Counted from the stretch's first letter, positions 36,417 to 44,639 are shown. The stretch is 64,000 nucleotides of DNA from Jeotgalibacillus salarius (GCF_004405125.1 NZ_SORX01000003.1:354297-418296), one strand, 5' to 3'. The notes: generated by a model from the letters alone, not told the origin. Program-made: numbers and translations.

Positions 36417-36717
36417 TATGGTTCCTCCTTCATCAAATACAAAAAAGCCCGCCCCTAACAAACGTTAGGGACGAGCTAAGCCCGCGTTACCACCCTGATT
36501 CTCAGAGAATATCCCTGAGCACTCAAAATCAACGTACCATCATACGCGTTCCTTGTAACGGCGGAATCCCGTCAGCACTTAAAATGGTTCAGCACTGCTT
36601 CTCGGAGAGGATCTTCACAACCGCCTGAACACTGACTCGCACCATCCGTCAGCTCTCTGTGCTTCAGCACGCCTATTACTCTTTCTCGTCATAGAATGTT
36701 AATCATTGGGTTTTGTT
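36417..36717 (-). ncRNA. T-box leader (isoleucine) upstream of ileS
   Basis: On the minus strand the T-box core AGGGTGGTAACGCGGG lies at 36496-36481. It is followed by a terminator hairpin with arms around CCCTAAC/GTTAGGG running into GCGGGCTTTTTT (36475-36441). In the presumed specifier loop the sequence GTGAAGATCCTCT carries ATC (Ile) at 36612-36610. Uncharged tRNA-Ile should pair with the leader, favour the antiterminator and switch on ileS. Confidence 0.92.
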
Positions 36718-36723
36718 AGAGTT

Positions 36724-36753
36724 AGCTTATGCTAATTAGGAGAGAGTTGTCAA
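36724..36753 (-). promoter_or_regulatory. Sigma-A promoter of the T-box/ileS transcript
   Basis: TTGACA (36753-36748) and ATAAGC or TAAGCT (36730-36724) with a 17- or 18-base spacer on the minus strand. The predicted start near 36717 gives a leader of about 300 bases. Confidence 0.65.
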
Positions 36754-36768
36754 GGAGATTAGAACTCC

Positions 36769-36795
36769 GAAGCACAGGGTCTGACCCCCTGCTTC
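36769..36795. repeat. GGGTCWGACCC-family palindrome
   Basis: GAAGCA and TGCTTC flank CAGGGTCTGACCCCC. The stop codon (36796-36794, minus strand) of the small membrane gene lies at its edge, and the T-box promoter is next to it. Confidence 0.78.
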
Positions 36796-37042
36796 ACGCA
36801 TTCAAGCTATAAAAATAATACCCCAGTCCCATCACAATAAAAAAGCTGAACATCACAAACACATTTGCAACGACCAGCAGCCAGTTTCTCGCGATGCCGG
36901 CAAAGACGATGCCGAGTGCGCCAAACAGCATGGACAGTAGCGTGAGTGGTGTTCCGTAATCCAAAATCAGGTTTGGCAGCCACGCTAAGACACCCAGCAC
37001 AAAGAATAATGCTGATAGATTCATATACTTATGCTTTTTCAT
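36794..37042 (-). CDS. Small membrane protein
   Basis: About 82 residues with three hydrophobic helices separated by short turns (LSALFFVLGVLAWLPNLIL, LLSMLFGALGIVFAGIA, LVVANVFVMFSFFIVMGLG). ATG 37042 follows GGGAGGA; the frame is open to 37087. The C-terminal residues and stop are contributed by an interspersed palindrome. Function unknown. Confidence 0.72.
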   Translation of the reverse strand: MKKHKYMNLSALFFVLGVLAWLPNLILDYGTPLTLLSMLFGALGIVFAGIARNWLLVVANVFVMFSFFIVMGLGYYFYSLNA

Positions 37043-37177
37043 TGAGAGATCCTCCCTCTTTAATGAACTGTTATTCAACTTTACCACAATATGGGTATAA
37101 AATCATGCAGGTATTTCCATTATAGATAGCGAAATGGTTAAGGAGGCGAAGATCAAATTTAGCAGGGAGGCTTTGGA

Positions 37178-37729
37178 ATGGCATTATCTGAAGAACAACA
37201 AACAGAACTTTTATTTGTATTAAAAGAGAGATTTGAGAATCATATAGACCGGCACCCTGAAATCGATTGGCAACATGTAGCGCAAAAGCTATTGGAGCAA
37301 CCTGAAAAACTATGGTCGCTGAACGAAATGGAAGAAAGTAAAGGCGAGCCGGATGTCGTGGCACTTAATGTTGAAGCAGATGGTTTCACTTTCGTGGATT
37401 GTGCACCTGAAAGTCCTAAAGGTCGGAGAAGTGTGTGCTATGATAACCCCGCACTTGAAGCGAGAAAAAAATACCCACCTGAAAACAGTGCTTTAAATAT
37501 GGCTGAGGATATGGGAATTGACCTGCTGACTGAAGAACAGTACCGCAAGCTTCAGGAATTTGGAAGCTTTGATCTGAAAACATCAAGCTGGGTTAAAACG
37601 CCTGACACGATCCGAAGCATAGGTGGTGCCCTTTTCTGTGACCGCCGCTATGATACTGTCTTTGTCTATCATAATGGTGCAGATTCCTATTACTCTTCAA
37701 GAGGGTTTCGCGGCGTGCTGAAAGTTTAA
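37178..37729 (+). CDS. DUF4256 family protein
   Basis: 183 residues, soluble. The pattern FVDCAPESPKGRRSVCYD, followed by NMAEDMGIDLLTEEQYRKLQ and ALFCDRRYDTVFVYHNGADSYY-type C-terminus, matches DUF4256. Members have no known activity; the conserved Cys, Asp and His could be catalytic. The alpha/beta hydrolase gene starts 33 bases downstream, so the two may be one transcript. Confidence 0.85.
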   Translation: MALSEEQQTELLFVLKERFENHIDRHPEIDWQHVAQKLLEQPEKLWSLNEMEESKGEPDVVALNVEADGFTFVDCAPESPKGRRSVCYDNPALEARKKYPPENSALNMAEDMGIDLLTEEQYRKLQEFGSFDLKTSSWVKTPDTIRSIGGALFCDRRYDTVFVYHNGADSYYSSRGFRGVLKV

Positions 37730-37762
37730 ATCATTCATCATATCGATTAAAAGGAGATCTCA

Positions 37763-38392
37763 ATGAACGTCAACAAGAATGTCGCGGATACTACTAAATA
37801 TACACATATCCATTCAGGATCAGACACCGTCTGCTTTATGTTTTCCGGCGCAGGATATACTTATGACAAGCCATTATTTTACTATTCAACCATGCTGATG
37901 CTTGAGAAAAAGATTGATATTGTACAAGTCCATTATTCATTCAAAGAAGACGTTTTGAAAAAACCGATGGATGAGCTGATTGGGACGATGATGAATGATG
38001 TAAATCCGGTTCTTTCTGTAGTGTTAGACCAGCATGATTATCAACATGTGATTTTTCTTGGAAAATCACTTGGTACGATCCCAATTGCGTGCGATCTGAT
38101 GCAAAGAGAATTATTTGCTGATGCTAAAATGATCCTGCTTACACCTCTTCTAAAACTGGAGCCGGTGTTAGAAGGTATGCTATACAGTGAGCACGAGCAG
38201 TTACTGGTGATTGGCGGTAAAGACCCTCATTACAACAATGAACAGCTACTTACTCTTGGGCGTTCAGGCATACATACTTCAATAATTCCTGAGGGGAATC
38301 ATTCACTGGATACGGGGCTTTATGACACTAAAGGTTCTCTGAAGGCGCTGATGGACGTGATGATGATGGTAAAGAGGTTTTTGGATGAGTGA
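37763..38392 (+). CDS. Alpha/beta hydrolase
   Basis: 209 residues. The nucleophile elbow is LGKSLGTIP (Ser near 100), the acidic residue lies in VIGGKDPHYN, and the His in PEGNHSLDTG, giving the Ser/Asp/His order of the fold. Substrate unknown. AAGGAG precedes the ATG. The stop codon lies inside an interspersed palindrome shared with the convergent DJ-1-like gene. Confidence 0.84.
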   Translation: MNVNKNVADTTKYTHIHSGSDTVCFMFSGAGYTYDKPLFYYSTMLMLEKKIDIVQVHYSFKEDVLKKPMDELIGTMMNDVNPVLSVVLDQHDYQHVIFLGKSLGTIPIACDLMQRELFADAKMILLTPLLKLEPVLEGMLYSEHEQLLVIGGKDPHYNNEQLLTLGRSGIHTSIIPEGNHSLDTGLYDTKGSLKALMDVMMMVKRFLDE

Positions 38393-38421
38393 AGTATGGG
38401 GTCAGACCCTATACTTCGCTC
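38386..38421. repeat. GGGTCWGACCC-family palindrome overlapping two stop codons
   Basis: Arms GAAGTAT/ATACTTC (38391-38397 and 38411-38417) and GGGTC/GACCC frame the core; pairing extends to GAG/CTC. It contains the stop of the plus-strand hydrolase (38390-38392) and of the minus-strand DJ-1-like gene (38411-38409), whose last codons are repeat sequence. Confidence 0.8.
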
Positions 38422-38969
38422 GAAAAATACCATTCTTTCTTGTAATCCAGACCAAGTAAATCTCCGAATGTAAAAGCAAACTCTATAAAAGCAGATCCTT
38501 TTGCAGTAACAATTTGATGATCTGTGACAACCGGCGAGTCGGCAAAATCTCCTTCATCAAATACTCCTAAAAACGCTCTTTGTTCTGCTGTTAGTCCTGT
38601 CGTATATTTTCTATGACTCAGCAAATCACTCATAGCTAAAAAATAAGGAGCACTTGATATAGCACCAATTAACCTTTTTTGATCATATACTTTCTTCAAA
38701 AATGCTGTCAATTCTTTATGTTGAACTAAGTGTTTAAAGTCATCCACCCCTGGCAGCACCATGCTGTCAATTTGCGCTAAATCCACCTCATGTATCGTTG
38801 TATCCGGGACACATGATAAACCCGCTTCCCCTTTTACAACCTGGTCATCCAGTCCGATATAAATTGTCTTTTTTCCGCCCTGCTGAAGTACAGATATAAG
38901 AACTGAAAGCTCATACTCACTGAATCTCGGATATATAAGAATGCCTGTGTATGTCTGATGACTGTTCAT
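38409..38969 (-). CDS. DJ-1/PfpI-superfamily protein with Ser in place of the nucleophilic Cys
   Basis: 186 residues with the DJ-1/PfpI Rossmann-like fold: GILIYPRFSEYELSVL at the N-terminus, the acidic strand SMVLPGVDDFKHL, and the nucleophile elbow AISSAPYFLA where active members have AICAAP. Loss of the cysteine suggests a binding rather than protease/glyoxalase role. The ATG overlaps the stop of the NlpC/P60-like gene by four bases. The C-terminus (SSEV) is encoded by an interspersed palindrome. Confidence 0.83.
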   Translation of the reverse strand: MNSHQTYTGILIYPRFSEYELSVLISVLQQGGKKTIYIGLDDQVVKGEAGLSCVPDTTIHEVDLAQIDSMVLPGVDDFKHLVQHKELTAFLKKVYDQKRLIGAISSAPYFLAMSDLLSHRKYTTGLTAEQRAFLGVFDEGDFADSPVVTDHQIVTAKGSAFIEFAFTFGDLLGLDYKKEWYFSSEV

Positions 38970-39868
38970 GGTCTCACCTTTTCTTTCGACATGCCCTTCC
39001 GATAACTAATTTGATTCAGATGCCCCCATTCACTTAACAAATCTTCCCAATGAACCACTTTCCACGGATTAAAGAACATCTGTCCGTTTTTATTAAAATA
39101 AAGCGAGTCCCCGATATGAAAGGCTGCATGCTGTATAACTCCCTGCTTATCCTCAAAAACAAGCACATCCCCCGGTTCCTGTATGCTGTCTGAACTTTCG
39201 TACGCTGCCCGCTTCAACACAGCGGAAAATTCATCTTCAGTCATCCAGCAATGAACCAAATTTTCATCCGAAGTAATACCATAGGTTGTTGCAGCTAGAC
39301 AGTTAGCGCCATGTGAAGAACTAAATGTGTTTGCATACTTTTTCAAATTCACAGGAGCTGTGTCAGGTAGCGGGAGAGAATGCCACTGATCCCATAGTTG
39401 GGCGTATGCTGACATAATGCTTCTCTTATCTTCGATGGAAAAAGATTGCCACAAGGCACCCTGTATCACTACGTAATCACTTCCCTGCACATGATGTACA
39501 TACTCATCAGGTATAGTGATGGAAGTGGGAAGGATTTCCTTCGGGAAAATTAAACCTTTACGGAGCGTAGTTTGAAGCTCGAGAAGATATACTCTCACTT
39601 CTTCTGGTAAACCGGTAATCCAGTCATGGGATGCCACGAGCACATGCGTCATTTCTTCTGACAGAGCCCAGTACATATAACTATTATTCAGATTCTGATT
39701 GGTATAATTAGGCTCGCTGAAAAAGCTTTTACGGGTGTACAGTTTCTCACCGGTTATATAATGTTCAATGATTTCAAGCGCAGACTCCTTTACAAAAAAG
39801 AAATCCTGATCGGGTATGTATATTTCACACCATTGATTTAATTGTTTTTCTGTTGGTTTTATGAACAT
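38966..39868 (-). CDS. NlpC/P60-like protein of unknown function
   Basis: 300 residues, no signal peptide. The C-terminal third resembles an NlpC/P60-type cysteine peptidase: SSHGANCLAATTYGI (candidate Cys near 205), then PGDVLVFEDKQGVIQHAAFH with the candidate His. The first 190 residues are unassigned. Absence of an export signal suggests an intracellular substrate such as an amide. TCTCCTTTA upstream is the complement of a Shine-Dalgarno site. The next gene overlaps by four bases. Confidence 0.72.
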   Translation of the reverse strand: MFIKPTEKQLNQWCEIYIPDQDFFFVKESALEIIEHYITGEKLYTRKSFFSEPNYTNQNLNNSYMYWALSEEMTHVLVASHDWITGLPEEVRVYLLELQTTLRKGLIFPKEILPTSITIPDEYVHHVQGSDYVVIQGALWQSFSIEDKRSIMSAYAQLWDQWHSLPLPDTAPVNLKKYANTFSSSHGANCLAATTYGITSDENLVHCWMTEDEFSAVLKRAAYESSDSIQEPGDVLVFEDKQGVIQHAAFHIGDSLYFNKNGQMFFNPWKVVHWEDLLSEWGHLNQISYRKGMSKEKVRP

Positions 39869-39994
39869 AAGTAAATCTGTCTCCTTTAATTGTCACATCT
39901 ATATGACTGGTTCCACAAAATGTGAGTGAATTCCTTTCATTCCTGCAAACTTTCCAATATAAAGAAATATCTCATTCATTTATGAGATTTTAAT

Positions 39995-40028
39995 AAAAAG
40001 GAGATCGGACACATTTGTCCCAGCCTCC
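39995..40028 (-). terminator. Terminator of the methyltransferase gene
   Basis: On the minus strand GGAG and GGACA pair with TGTCC and CTCC around AATG with small internal loops, followed by TTTTTATT, 15 bases after the stop. Confidence 0.72.
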
Positions 40029-40042
40029 TAATCACAATTCTG

Positions 40043-40753
40043 CTATTCAGCTTTTTTCCTGAACAATGCTGTCCAAAGACCCCGCAAACCAAACTCCTGG
40101 TCATCTTCATCTTTTTCTTTCATTGGTCTTATTTCTATTACCTCAAATCCTGCAAAAATAGCCTTTAGTTTCTCCTCGGTAAAACCCAGCCCGCCGTTGA
40201 GGTTACGCTGCTTGTACACATCCAGATCAGATAATTCCGATCCGCCAAGCTCTCCACCTTCCACGAAGCAGGTCAGCGCAAAATATCCATTTGGCTTTAA
40301 AGCTTTTTGCAGTAAGTTTAAATAACTCATTCTGCGATGGGGCGCAATATGATGAAAGCAGCCTGAGTCATAAACGATATCATAGAAGCCTTCTTCTATA
40401 TCAAGCTCAAATACATTTCCACGAATAAAATTGATATCCAGCCCCTGCGCAGAAGCTCTTTCCTTTGCCCACTCCAGCGATTTCGAAGACAAGTCAACCG
40501 CATCAACCTCGCAGTCCTGCTGAGCAAAGTAAATGGCATTACGTCCGGGACCACTGCCAAGCTCCAGCACATGACCAGGCTTCATTACAGCATTTTTGAA
40601 ATAACCAACTAAATTCTCATCAGGTTTGTTCTTAAAAAATGGGATCTCTTTTTCACGCTCATCATAAAAATCATTCCAGAACTCAACCGGATCGCGCATT
40701 AACTCATCCAGCATCTCCAGCAAGTCTTCATTGTTCAGAATTAACTTACTCAT
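40043..40753 (-). CDS. SAM-dependent class I methyltransferase
   Basis: 236 residues. Motif I is VLELGSGPGRNAIYFA (about residues 57-72), then EVDAVDLSSKSLEWA, and motif IV YDIVYDSGCFHHIAPHRR. The fold and SAM binding are clear; similar proteins are annotated as thiopurine- or tellurite-type methyltransferases, but the substrate is unknown. Transcribed alone, with its own terminator. Confidence 0.87.
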   Translation of the reverse strand: MSKLILNNEDLLEMLDELMRDPVEFWNDFYDEREKEIPFFKNKPDENLVGYFKNAVMKPGHVLELGSGPGRNAIYFAQQDCEVDAVDLSSKSLEWAKERASAQGLDINFIRGNVFELDIEEGFYDIVYDSGCFHHIAPHRRMSYLNLLQKALKPNGYFALTCFVEGGELGGSELSDLDVYKQRNLNGGLGFTEEKLKAIFAGFEVIEIRPMKEKDEDDQEFGLRGLWTALFRKKAE

Positions 40754-41049
40754 ATGTATCCCCCTGTCCTTTTTCCTGCTCTTTCATTATAAAGTTCAGG
40801 AAAAAATTTCAGGTTTCTGGAAGGTTAAAATCAGATTAATTCAGCTGTTTAATGATTCCTGAGAAAAGCGATATCCAGGGCTTACAGCGTCCCTGCAGAG
40901 ACTTTTCCCCTTACCAAATCAAGTTCATATATCAAAGCCTTATGAGTGCTTCCGGGCAATCAACGGGCAATCTCTGAACACCTGAGACATAGTAAAAAAT
41001 ATCCTACAAACAGTTTATATTACATTTATTACATAATTGTTACAAAACC
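40754..41049. other. Intergenic region of about 300 bases with a short direct repeat
   Basis: No open frame with a ribosome site. GGGCAATC occurs at 40954-40961 and 40965-40972, an 11-bp period, about 200 bases upstream of the methyltransferase. The rest is AT-rich and shows no other structure I can support. Confidence 0.5.
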
Positions 41050-41078
41050 GAAGGGCAGGGTCTGACCCTCTACCCTTC
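41050..41078. repeat. GGGTCWGACCC-family palindrome
   Basis: GAAGGG and CCCTTC flank CAGGGTCTGACCCTCTA. The stop codon of the GNAT gene (41072-41070, minus strand) lies inside. Confidence 0.78.
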
Positions 41079-41600
41079 ACTCGCCAGCAGCCCGTAATGA
41101 ATCAAGTTCACGTACGCTCCATCCTTCGTCACATGCTCTCTCAATACGCCTTCTTTTTTCAACCCGATCTTTTCAATTACTTTACCTGAAGCAGGGTTTG
41201 TATCAAAGCAGCGTGCATAAACTTTATGAAGTCCTTTTTCCTCGAAAGCAAATTTGATAATGGCTTCAGCCGCTTCAGTTGCGTAGCCTTTCCCCCAATG
41301 CTCTTCACCAATCCAGTAACCGAGTTCGCCATGATTAAATGTTTTATGTATGGATATACCTACTGATCCAAGCAGCTGGCCGGTTAACCTATCCGTCACG
41401 GCTAAATCATACATTCTCTCATTTTTCCGATTCTCTTCATGAAACCCGATCCATGTCAGCGCATCTTCTTTTGTGTAAGGGTATGGGATATTCAATGTAT
41501 GCTGGTAAATGTTAACGTTGTTACACATTGCCGCAACATCCCGGGCATCCTTTTCACTGTAAGTTCTCAGGATCAATCTGTTTGTCTCTATTTGTTTCAT
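41070..41600 (-). CDS. GNAT-family N-acetyltransferase (RimJ/RimL type)
   Basis: 176 residues. Start METNRLILRTYSEKDA-like (here IETNRLILRTYSEKDA), the acetyl-CoA loop GEEHWGKGYATEAAEAI, and TNPASGKVIEKIGLKKEG match RimJ/RimL acetyltransferases, which modify ribosomal proteins or small amines. It overlaps the upstream APH-like gene by 47 bases, so they are coupled. The stop codon is inside a palindromic repeat. Confidence 0.88.
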   Translation of the reverse strand: MKQIETNRLILRTYSEKDARDVAAMCNNVNIYQHTLNIPYPYTKEDALTWIGFHEENRKNERMYDLAVTDRLTGQLLGSVGISIHKTFNHGELGYWIGEEHWGKGYATEAAEAIIKFAFEEKGLHKVYARCFDTNPASGKVIEKIGLKKEGVLREHVTKDGAYVNLIHYGLLASEG

Positions 41601-42354
41601 CTGATTGCATCTCCCTTATATACTGAATATCTTTTCTATAATGTTCAACATGACCTTCTGTTTTCATTTTAAGAAATGCAGGGTCACCATTTGCCGCGTT
41701 ATTTTCAATCAAAAGGCATAAAGCTTCCAGCCGGAAGACTACCGTTTCAAGTATATTTTCAAATACTTCACCATAGCTTTTCATAAAAACGGTCATTCTT
41801 CTTTCTTGTTCAGCCTGATCAAGGTGTACATACTCCGCATTCTCATCCAGATAAAAACGGCTCAGCGGCACACATGTATAAAGCGCATAAGCGACGTCCC
41901 AGCTTACCGGTCCAGGGGCTGCCACATCAAAATCAATGACGCCACACACTTTCTCATCGCGGAATATCAGGTTGTAGATTGCAAAATCATGATGACAAAT
42001 CACTTCACGAGGACCAGGCGTGCCGGGCAACGACTGCCAGCTATCATCAAATGTGAAATCACGTACAGCTTCGTGATAGTCGCGCAGCATAGAAGCAATT
42101 GCTATTAAATTTTCATCTGACCACATATAAGCTTTTGCAGGATAATTCCCAGCTTGCCCTTCAATAAAAGTTAGAATTTCTCTTCCTTTTTCATCTGTAC
42201 CAAGAAACCTTGGTGAATAAGGGTAATTCTTTTCTTCTAAACGAAGCAGCAGTTTGTGAATCCGCTGACTGCCATCTTTCATTTCCCTGCGGACTGTCTC
42301 ACCTGCACGTATGACTTTTGAGACATTGCCACCTGGTAACTCTTTTTCATTCAA
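41554..42354 (-). CDS. Aminoglycoside phosphotransferase-like kinase
   Basis: 266 residues of the APH fold: an N-terminal GNVSKVIRAGETVRRE-type nucleotide loop, catalytic VICHHDFAIYNLIF (HxD) and metal-binding VIDFDVAAPGPVSWDVAYA. Substrate unknown; resistance should not be assumed. It overlaps the GNAT gene downstream by 47 bases. A pair of APH-like and GNAT genes in the same order also occurs reversed at 2137-3386. Confidence 0.87.
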   Translation of the reverse strand: MNEKELPGGNVSKVIRAGETVRREMKDGSQRIHKLLLRLEEKNYPYSPRFLGTDEKGREILTFIEGQAGNYPAKAYMWSDENLIAIASMLRDYHEAVRDFTFDDSWQSLPGTPGPREVICHHDFAIYNLIFRDEKVCGVIDFDVAAPGPVSWDVAYALYTCVPLSRFYLDENAEYVHLDQAEQERRMTVFMKSYGEVFENILETVVFRLEALCLLIENNAANGDPAFLKMKTEGHVEHYRKDIQYIREMQSDETNRDKQIDPENLQ

Positions 42355-42387
42355 TATACTTCACCACCTTCATTTCGGACCTGAAGC

Positions 42388-42900
42388 TTAGTTTGTCTTC
42401 TCCCGATAGGTCCTCACCTTCGAAATCGTTCCACATGCACGCCCACTCTTGCTTTGCTTCGTCATACTGCACCACTTTTTTGTTCCGCTTCTTGATGAAT
42501 CAAAGAACACATACTGACAATCCGGACACATTTTAAGTCTGTGAAGCTGCTGATCCTGAGCTAGCTTTACCAGAATCACTGTCAGATTCCCAATAAAAGA
42601 TTCACTGACCGCACGAGGTTCAAGCGTGTATTTATGATTTTCATCCTTAATTTCAAAAGTAATTTTTTCAGAAAACACCTGATTCAGCTTTGTGAATGTT
42701 CTGCTTTGAATCAATTCTCTTGTATCATTTCTGAACTTAATCACTTCTTCAAGCGGCTCTGCTTTTTCAATATGAAAATGTTTTTTCATAAATGCCGCAA
42801 GCTCTGAATCACTTGTAAGAAGCTCCGTTTCCTGTCTCAAAGTGTTAGAAATATACCACGTGTTGAGAAAGTCCAAAAAACGCTGCACATTCAATTCCAT
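42388..42900 (-). CDS. ABATE/CGNR zinc-finger transcriptional regulator-like protein
   Basis: 170 residues: an N-terminal helical ABATE-like domain (DFLNTWYISN start) and a C-terminal treble-clef zinc finger with CPDCQYVFFDSSRSG, KKWCSM and ACGTISKVRTYRE, where the usual CGNR is CGTI. Such proteins are thought to be stress-related regulators. ATG 42900 follows AAGGTGG. It is divergent from an MFS gene, and the TGTAACCACC element of the shared operator recurs right before its own start codon. Confidence 0.84.
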   Translation of the reverse strand: MELNVQRFLDFLNTWYISNTLRQETELLTSDSELAAFMKKHFHIEKAEPLEEVIKFRNDTRELIQSRTFTKLNQVFSEKITFEIKDENHKYTLEPRAVSESFIGNLTVILVKLAQDQQLHRLKMCPDCQYVFFDSSRSGTKKWCSMTKQSKSGRACGTISKVRTYREKTN

Positions 42901-42925
42901 TGTAACCACCTTTTCCAATTGCCGG

Positions 42926-42954
42926 TTGTCTTATGGAAGAGTATACCATACAAT
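42926..42954 (+). promoter_or_regulatory. Sigma-A promoter of the MFS gene
   Basis: TTGTCT (42926-42931) and TACAAT (42949-42954) with a 17-base spacer. The palindrome at 42958 starts four bases after the -10 box. Confidence 0.7.
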
Positions 42955-42957
42955 AAA

Positions 42958-42987
42958 TGTAACCACCTAATAAATTAGATGGTTACA
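42958..42987. promoter_or_regulatory. Palindromic operator between the CGNR and MFS genes
   Basis: Arms TGTAACCACCTAAT (42958-42971) and ATTAGATGGTTACA (42974-42987), 13 of 14 positions complementary. A direct copy of TGTAACCACC lies at 42901-42910 beside the CGNR start codon. It covers the expected transcription start of the MFS gene, as a repressor site would. Confidence 0.7.
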
Positions 42988-43007
42988 AAAACTGAAGGGG
43001 AATTCAA

Positions 43008-44159
43008 ATGCATTCAATTGAGCGGAAATCAGTCATTGTATCAGCATTCTTTTTAAATACTGCCGGGTTTGCTGTTTTTTCATTTCTGGCAGTCTACTTG
43101 AATATTTACTTAAACCTTAAAGGTTGGGAGACAGTGGTTATTTTGTCCACCCTGACAATCTCATCCCGCGGACTCCCCTTTTTCCTTGGACTTGCAGGAG
43201 ATCGCTTAGGTTTTAAAAACCTGATGATCAGCGGCTTATTACTGCGTTCACTAGGATTTTACGGACTTGCTGTTTCCTCTGAATTCGGATGGCTGGTGCT
43301 ATTTTCTGTATTAATCGGTGCAGGTGCTGCATGCTATGAGCCGTCTGCTCTCGCTTATTTCGCCTCTCAGCCTGATCCCGTCCTGAAAAGAAAGACTTTT
43401 TTATATTTGAATATTAGTTTAAATGCAGGCGCAGTGGCAGGACCGCTTTTGGGAGGATTACTACTGACAATTGATCCAGTTATTCCTTTTTACCTTAGCA
43501 GCTTAACTTTTTTAGCATTATCAATTCTGCAATTCTTTTTGTTAAGCTCCTCTGAGAGTAAGAAATCCCGTTTCAGCTGCTCTGAAAGTCTGGCAGACAT
43601 TATACACAATAAGCAGTATCTGTACTTTTGTCTGACCATGATATTTTACTGGTTTTTATTTGCACAGTTAACCGTTGCCTTTCCTTTATACATGTATGCC
43701 CTGACAGAAAGTAATCAATGGGTCAGCTTTGTTATCACAATGAATGCACTTACTGGAATTACGCTGATGATTTTACTCAAAGGAGTTTTTCAGACTGTTC
43801 ATCCGTTTACTTTAATCCGAATTGGTAAGCTTTTGACTGCATGCTCCTTTTTAATGGTTGCTGCATACCCCGGGAGCTACTGGCTGTTAGTGTGTGTTGG
43901 CATATTCACTATTGGCGAAACCATGATACTGCCATCATCTGATTATGCTGTGTCGTTATACAGCTCAACTCAGAATGATGCCGCCTATTACGGATTCAGT
44001 GACTTTTCATTTGCAATCGGTGCAACACTCGGAAATTTCGCAGCCATTTCACTTCTGACTGGTGAATCTTCACAGCTATATCCATGGATCTTTTTTACGT
44101 TAATCGGAGTTTCAGGTTTTCTGCTATCATTAAAGTTATCTGAGAAGTCAAAAGTATGA
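43008..44159 (+). CDS. MFS transporter
   Basis: 383 residues with 12 predicted helices. The loop between helices 2 and 3 carries a motif-A-like GLAGDRLGFKNLMI, and GALCYEPSALAYFA-type sequence (here GAACYEPSALAYFA) follows helix 4, as in MFS_1 drug exporters. The substrate is unknown. It is divergent from a CGNR-type regulator and has an operator overlapping the predicted transcription start, so it is probably controlled by that protein. Confidence 0.88.
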   Translation: MHSIERKSVIVSAFFLNTAGFAVFSFLAVYLNIYLNLKGWETVVILSTLTISSRGLPFFLGLAGDRLGFKNLMISGLLLRSLGFYGLAVSSEFGWLVLFSVLIGAGAACYEPSALAYFASQPDPVLKRKTFLYLNISLNAGAVAGPLLGGLLLTIDPVIPFYLSSLTFLALSILQFFLLSSSESKKSRFSCSESLADIIHNKQYLYFCLTMIFYWFLFAQLTVAFPLYMYALTESNQWVSFVITMNALTGITLMILLKGVFQTVHPFTLIRIGKLLTACSFLMVAAYPGSYWLLVCVGIFTIGETMILPSSDYAVSLYSSTQNDAAYYGFSDFSFAIGATLGNFAAISLLTGESSQLYPWIFFTLIGVSGFLLSLKLSEKSKV

Positions 44160-44216
44160 TACTTATACATAAAACCCGTGCCAAATTTGATGTGCTAACC
44201 GAAAAGGATGAAAATA

Positions 44217-44537
44217 ATGAACTTTGACTATGTGAAATTAGAAGTATTATTGCCTGAAGAAACGATTGTTCCACTAAGAAACCGTTTGAATGATGCAGGA
44301 ATATTGCGTATTGGAGCTTACGACCATGTGATCTCCTATACCCATACAAAAGGTTACTGAAGACCCCTTGAAGCAGCTAATCCATTTAACGGAGAAAAGG
44401 GAGAAATCTCTTATGGGGAGGAATGTAAGCTGGAGTTCAGGTGCCTTCTGCAGCATGTAAGTAAAGCAAAAGAAATTATTAAAGATACACACCCTTATGA
44501 GGAAGTCGTCATCTATGTCATTCATTTGTTAGAATAG
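44217..44537 (+). pseudogene. CutA/Nif3-N-like (COG3323) gene interrupted by an in-frame TGA
   Basis: The frame from ATG 44217 (with AAAAGGA upstream) reads like a complete 106-residue member of the small YqfO-N/CutA-like family. It begins NFDYVKLEVLLPEETI and ends THPYEEVVIYVIHLLE, but codon 48 is TGA (44358-44360) in THTKGY*RPLEAANPF. From memory, family members have Trp there (GYWRPL), so a TGG to TGA change is the simplest reading. The rest of the frame is intact, suggesting recent inactivation or a sequencing error. Confidence 0.8.
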
Positions 44538-44550
44538 ATCATTTTATAAA

Positions 44551-44587
44551 TGGATCAGGAGAGTTCTGCATCCATTCTCCTGATCCA
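44551..44587. terminator. Hairpin, possible terminator after the pseudogene
   Basis: A perfect 12-bp stem TGGATCAGGAGA/TCTCCTGATCCA with a 13-base loop. The downstream T-run is poor, so efficiency is uncertain. Confidence 0.55.
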
Positions 44588-44639
44588 ATTATCAATAAGG
44601 TTCTTTATCCAGCTCGATCTTCCTGACTGTCCCCGTCTT

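Noticed and set aside
35937..36458. Plus-strand open frame opposite the ileS start and T-box
   Set aside because: Shadow frame; the minus-strand ileS and T-box motifs are unmistakable.
44358..44360. TGA as a selenocysteine codon in the COG3323-like gene
   Set aside because: The expected residue is Trp, not Cys, and no selenocysteine insertion structure is seen; a nonsense change is simpler.
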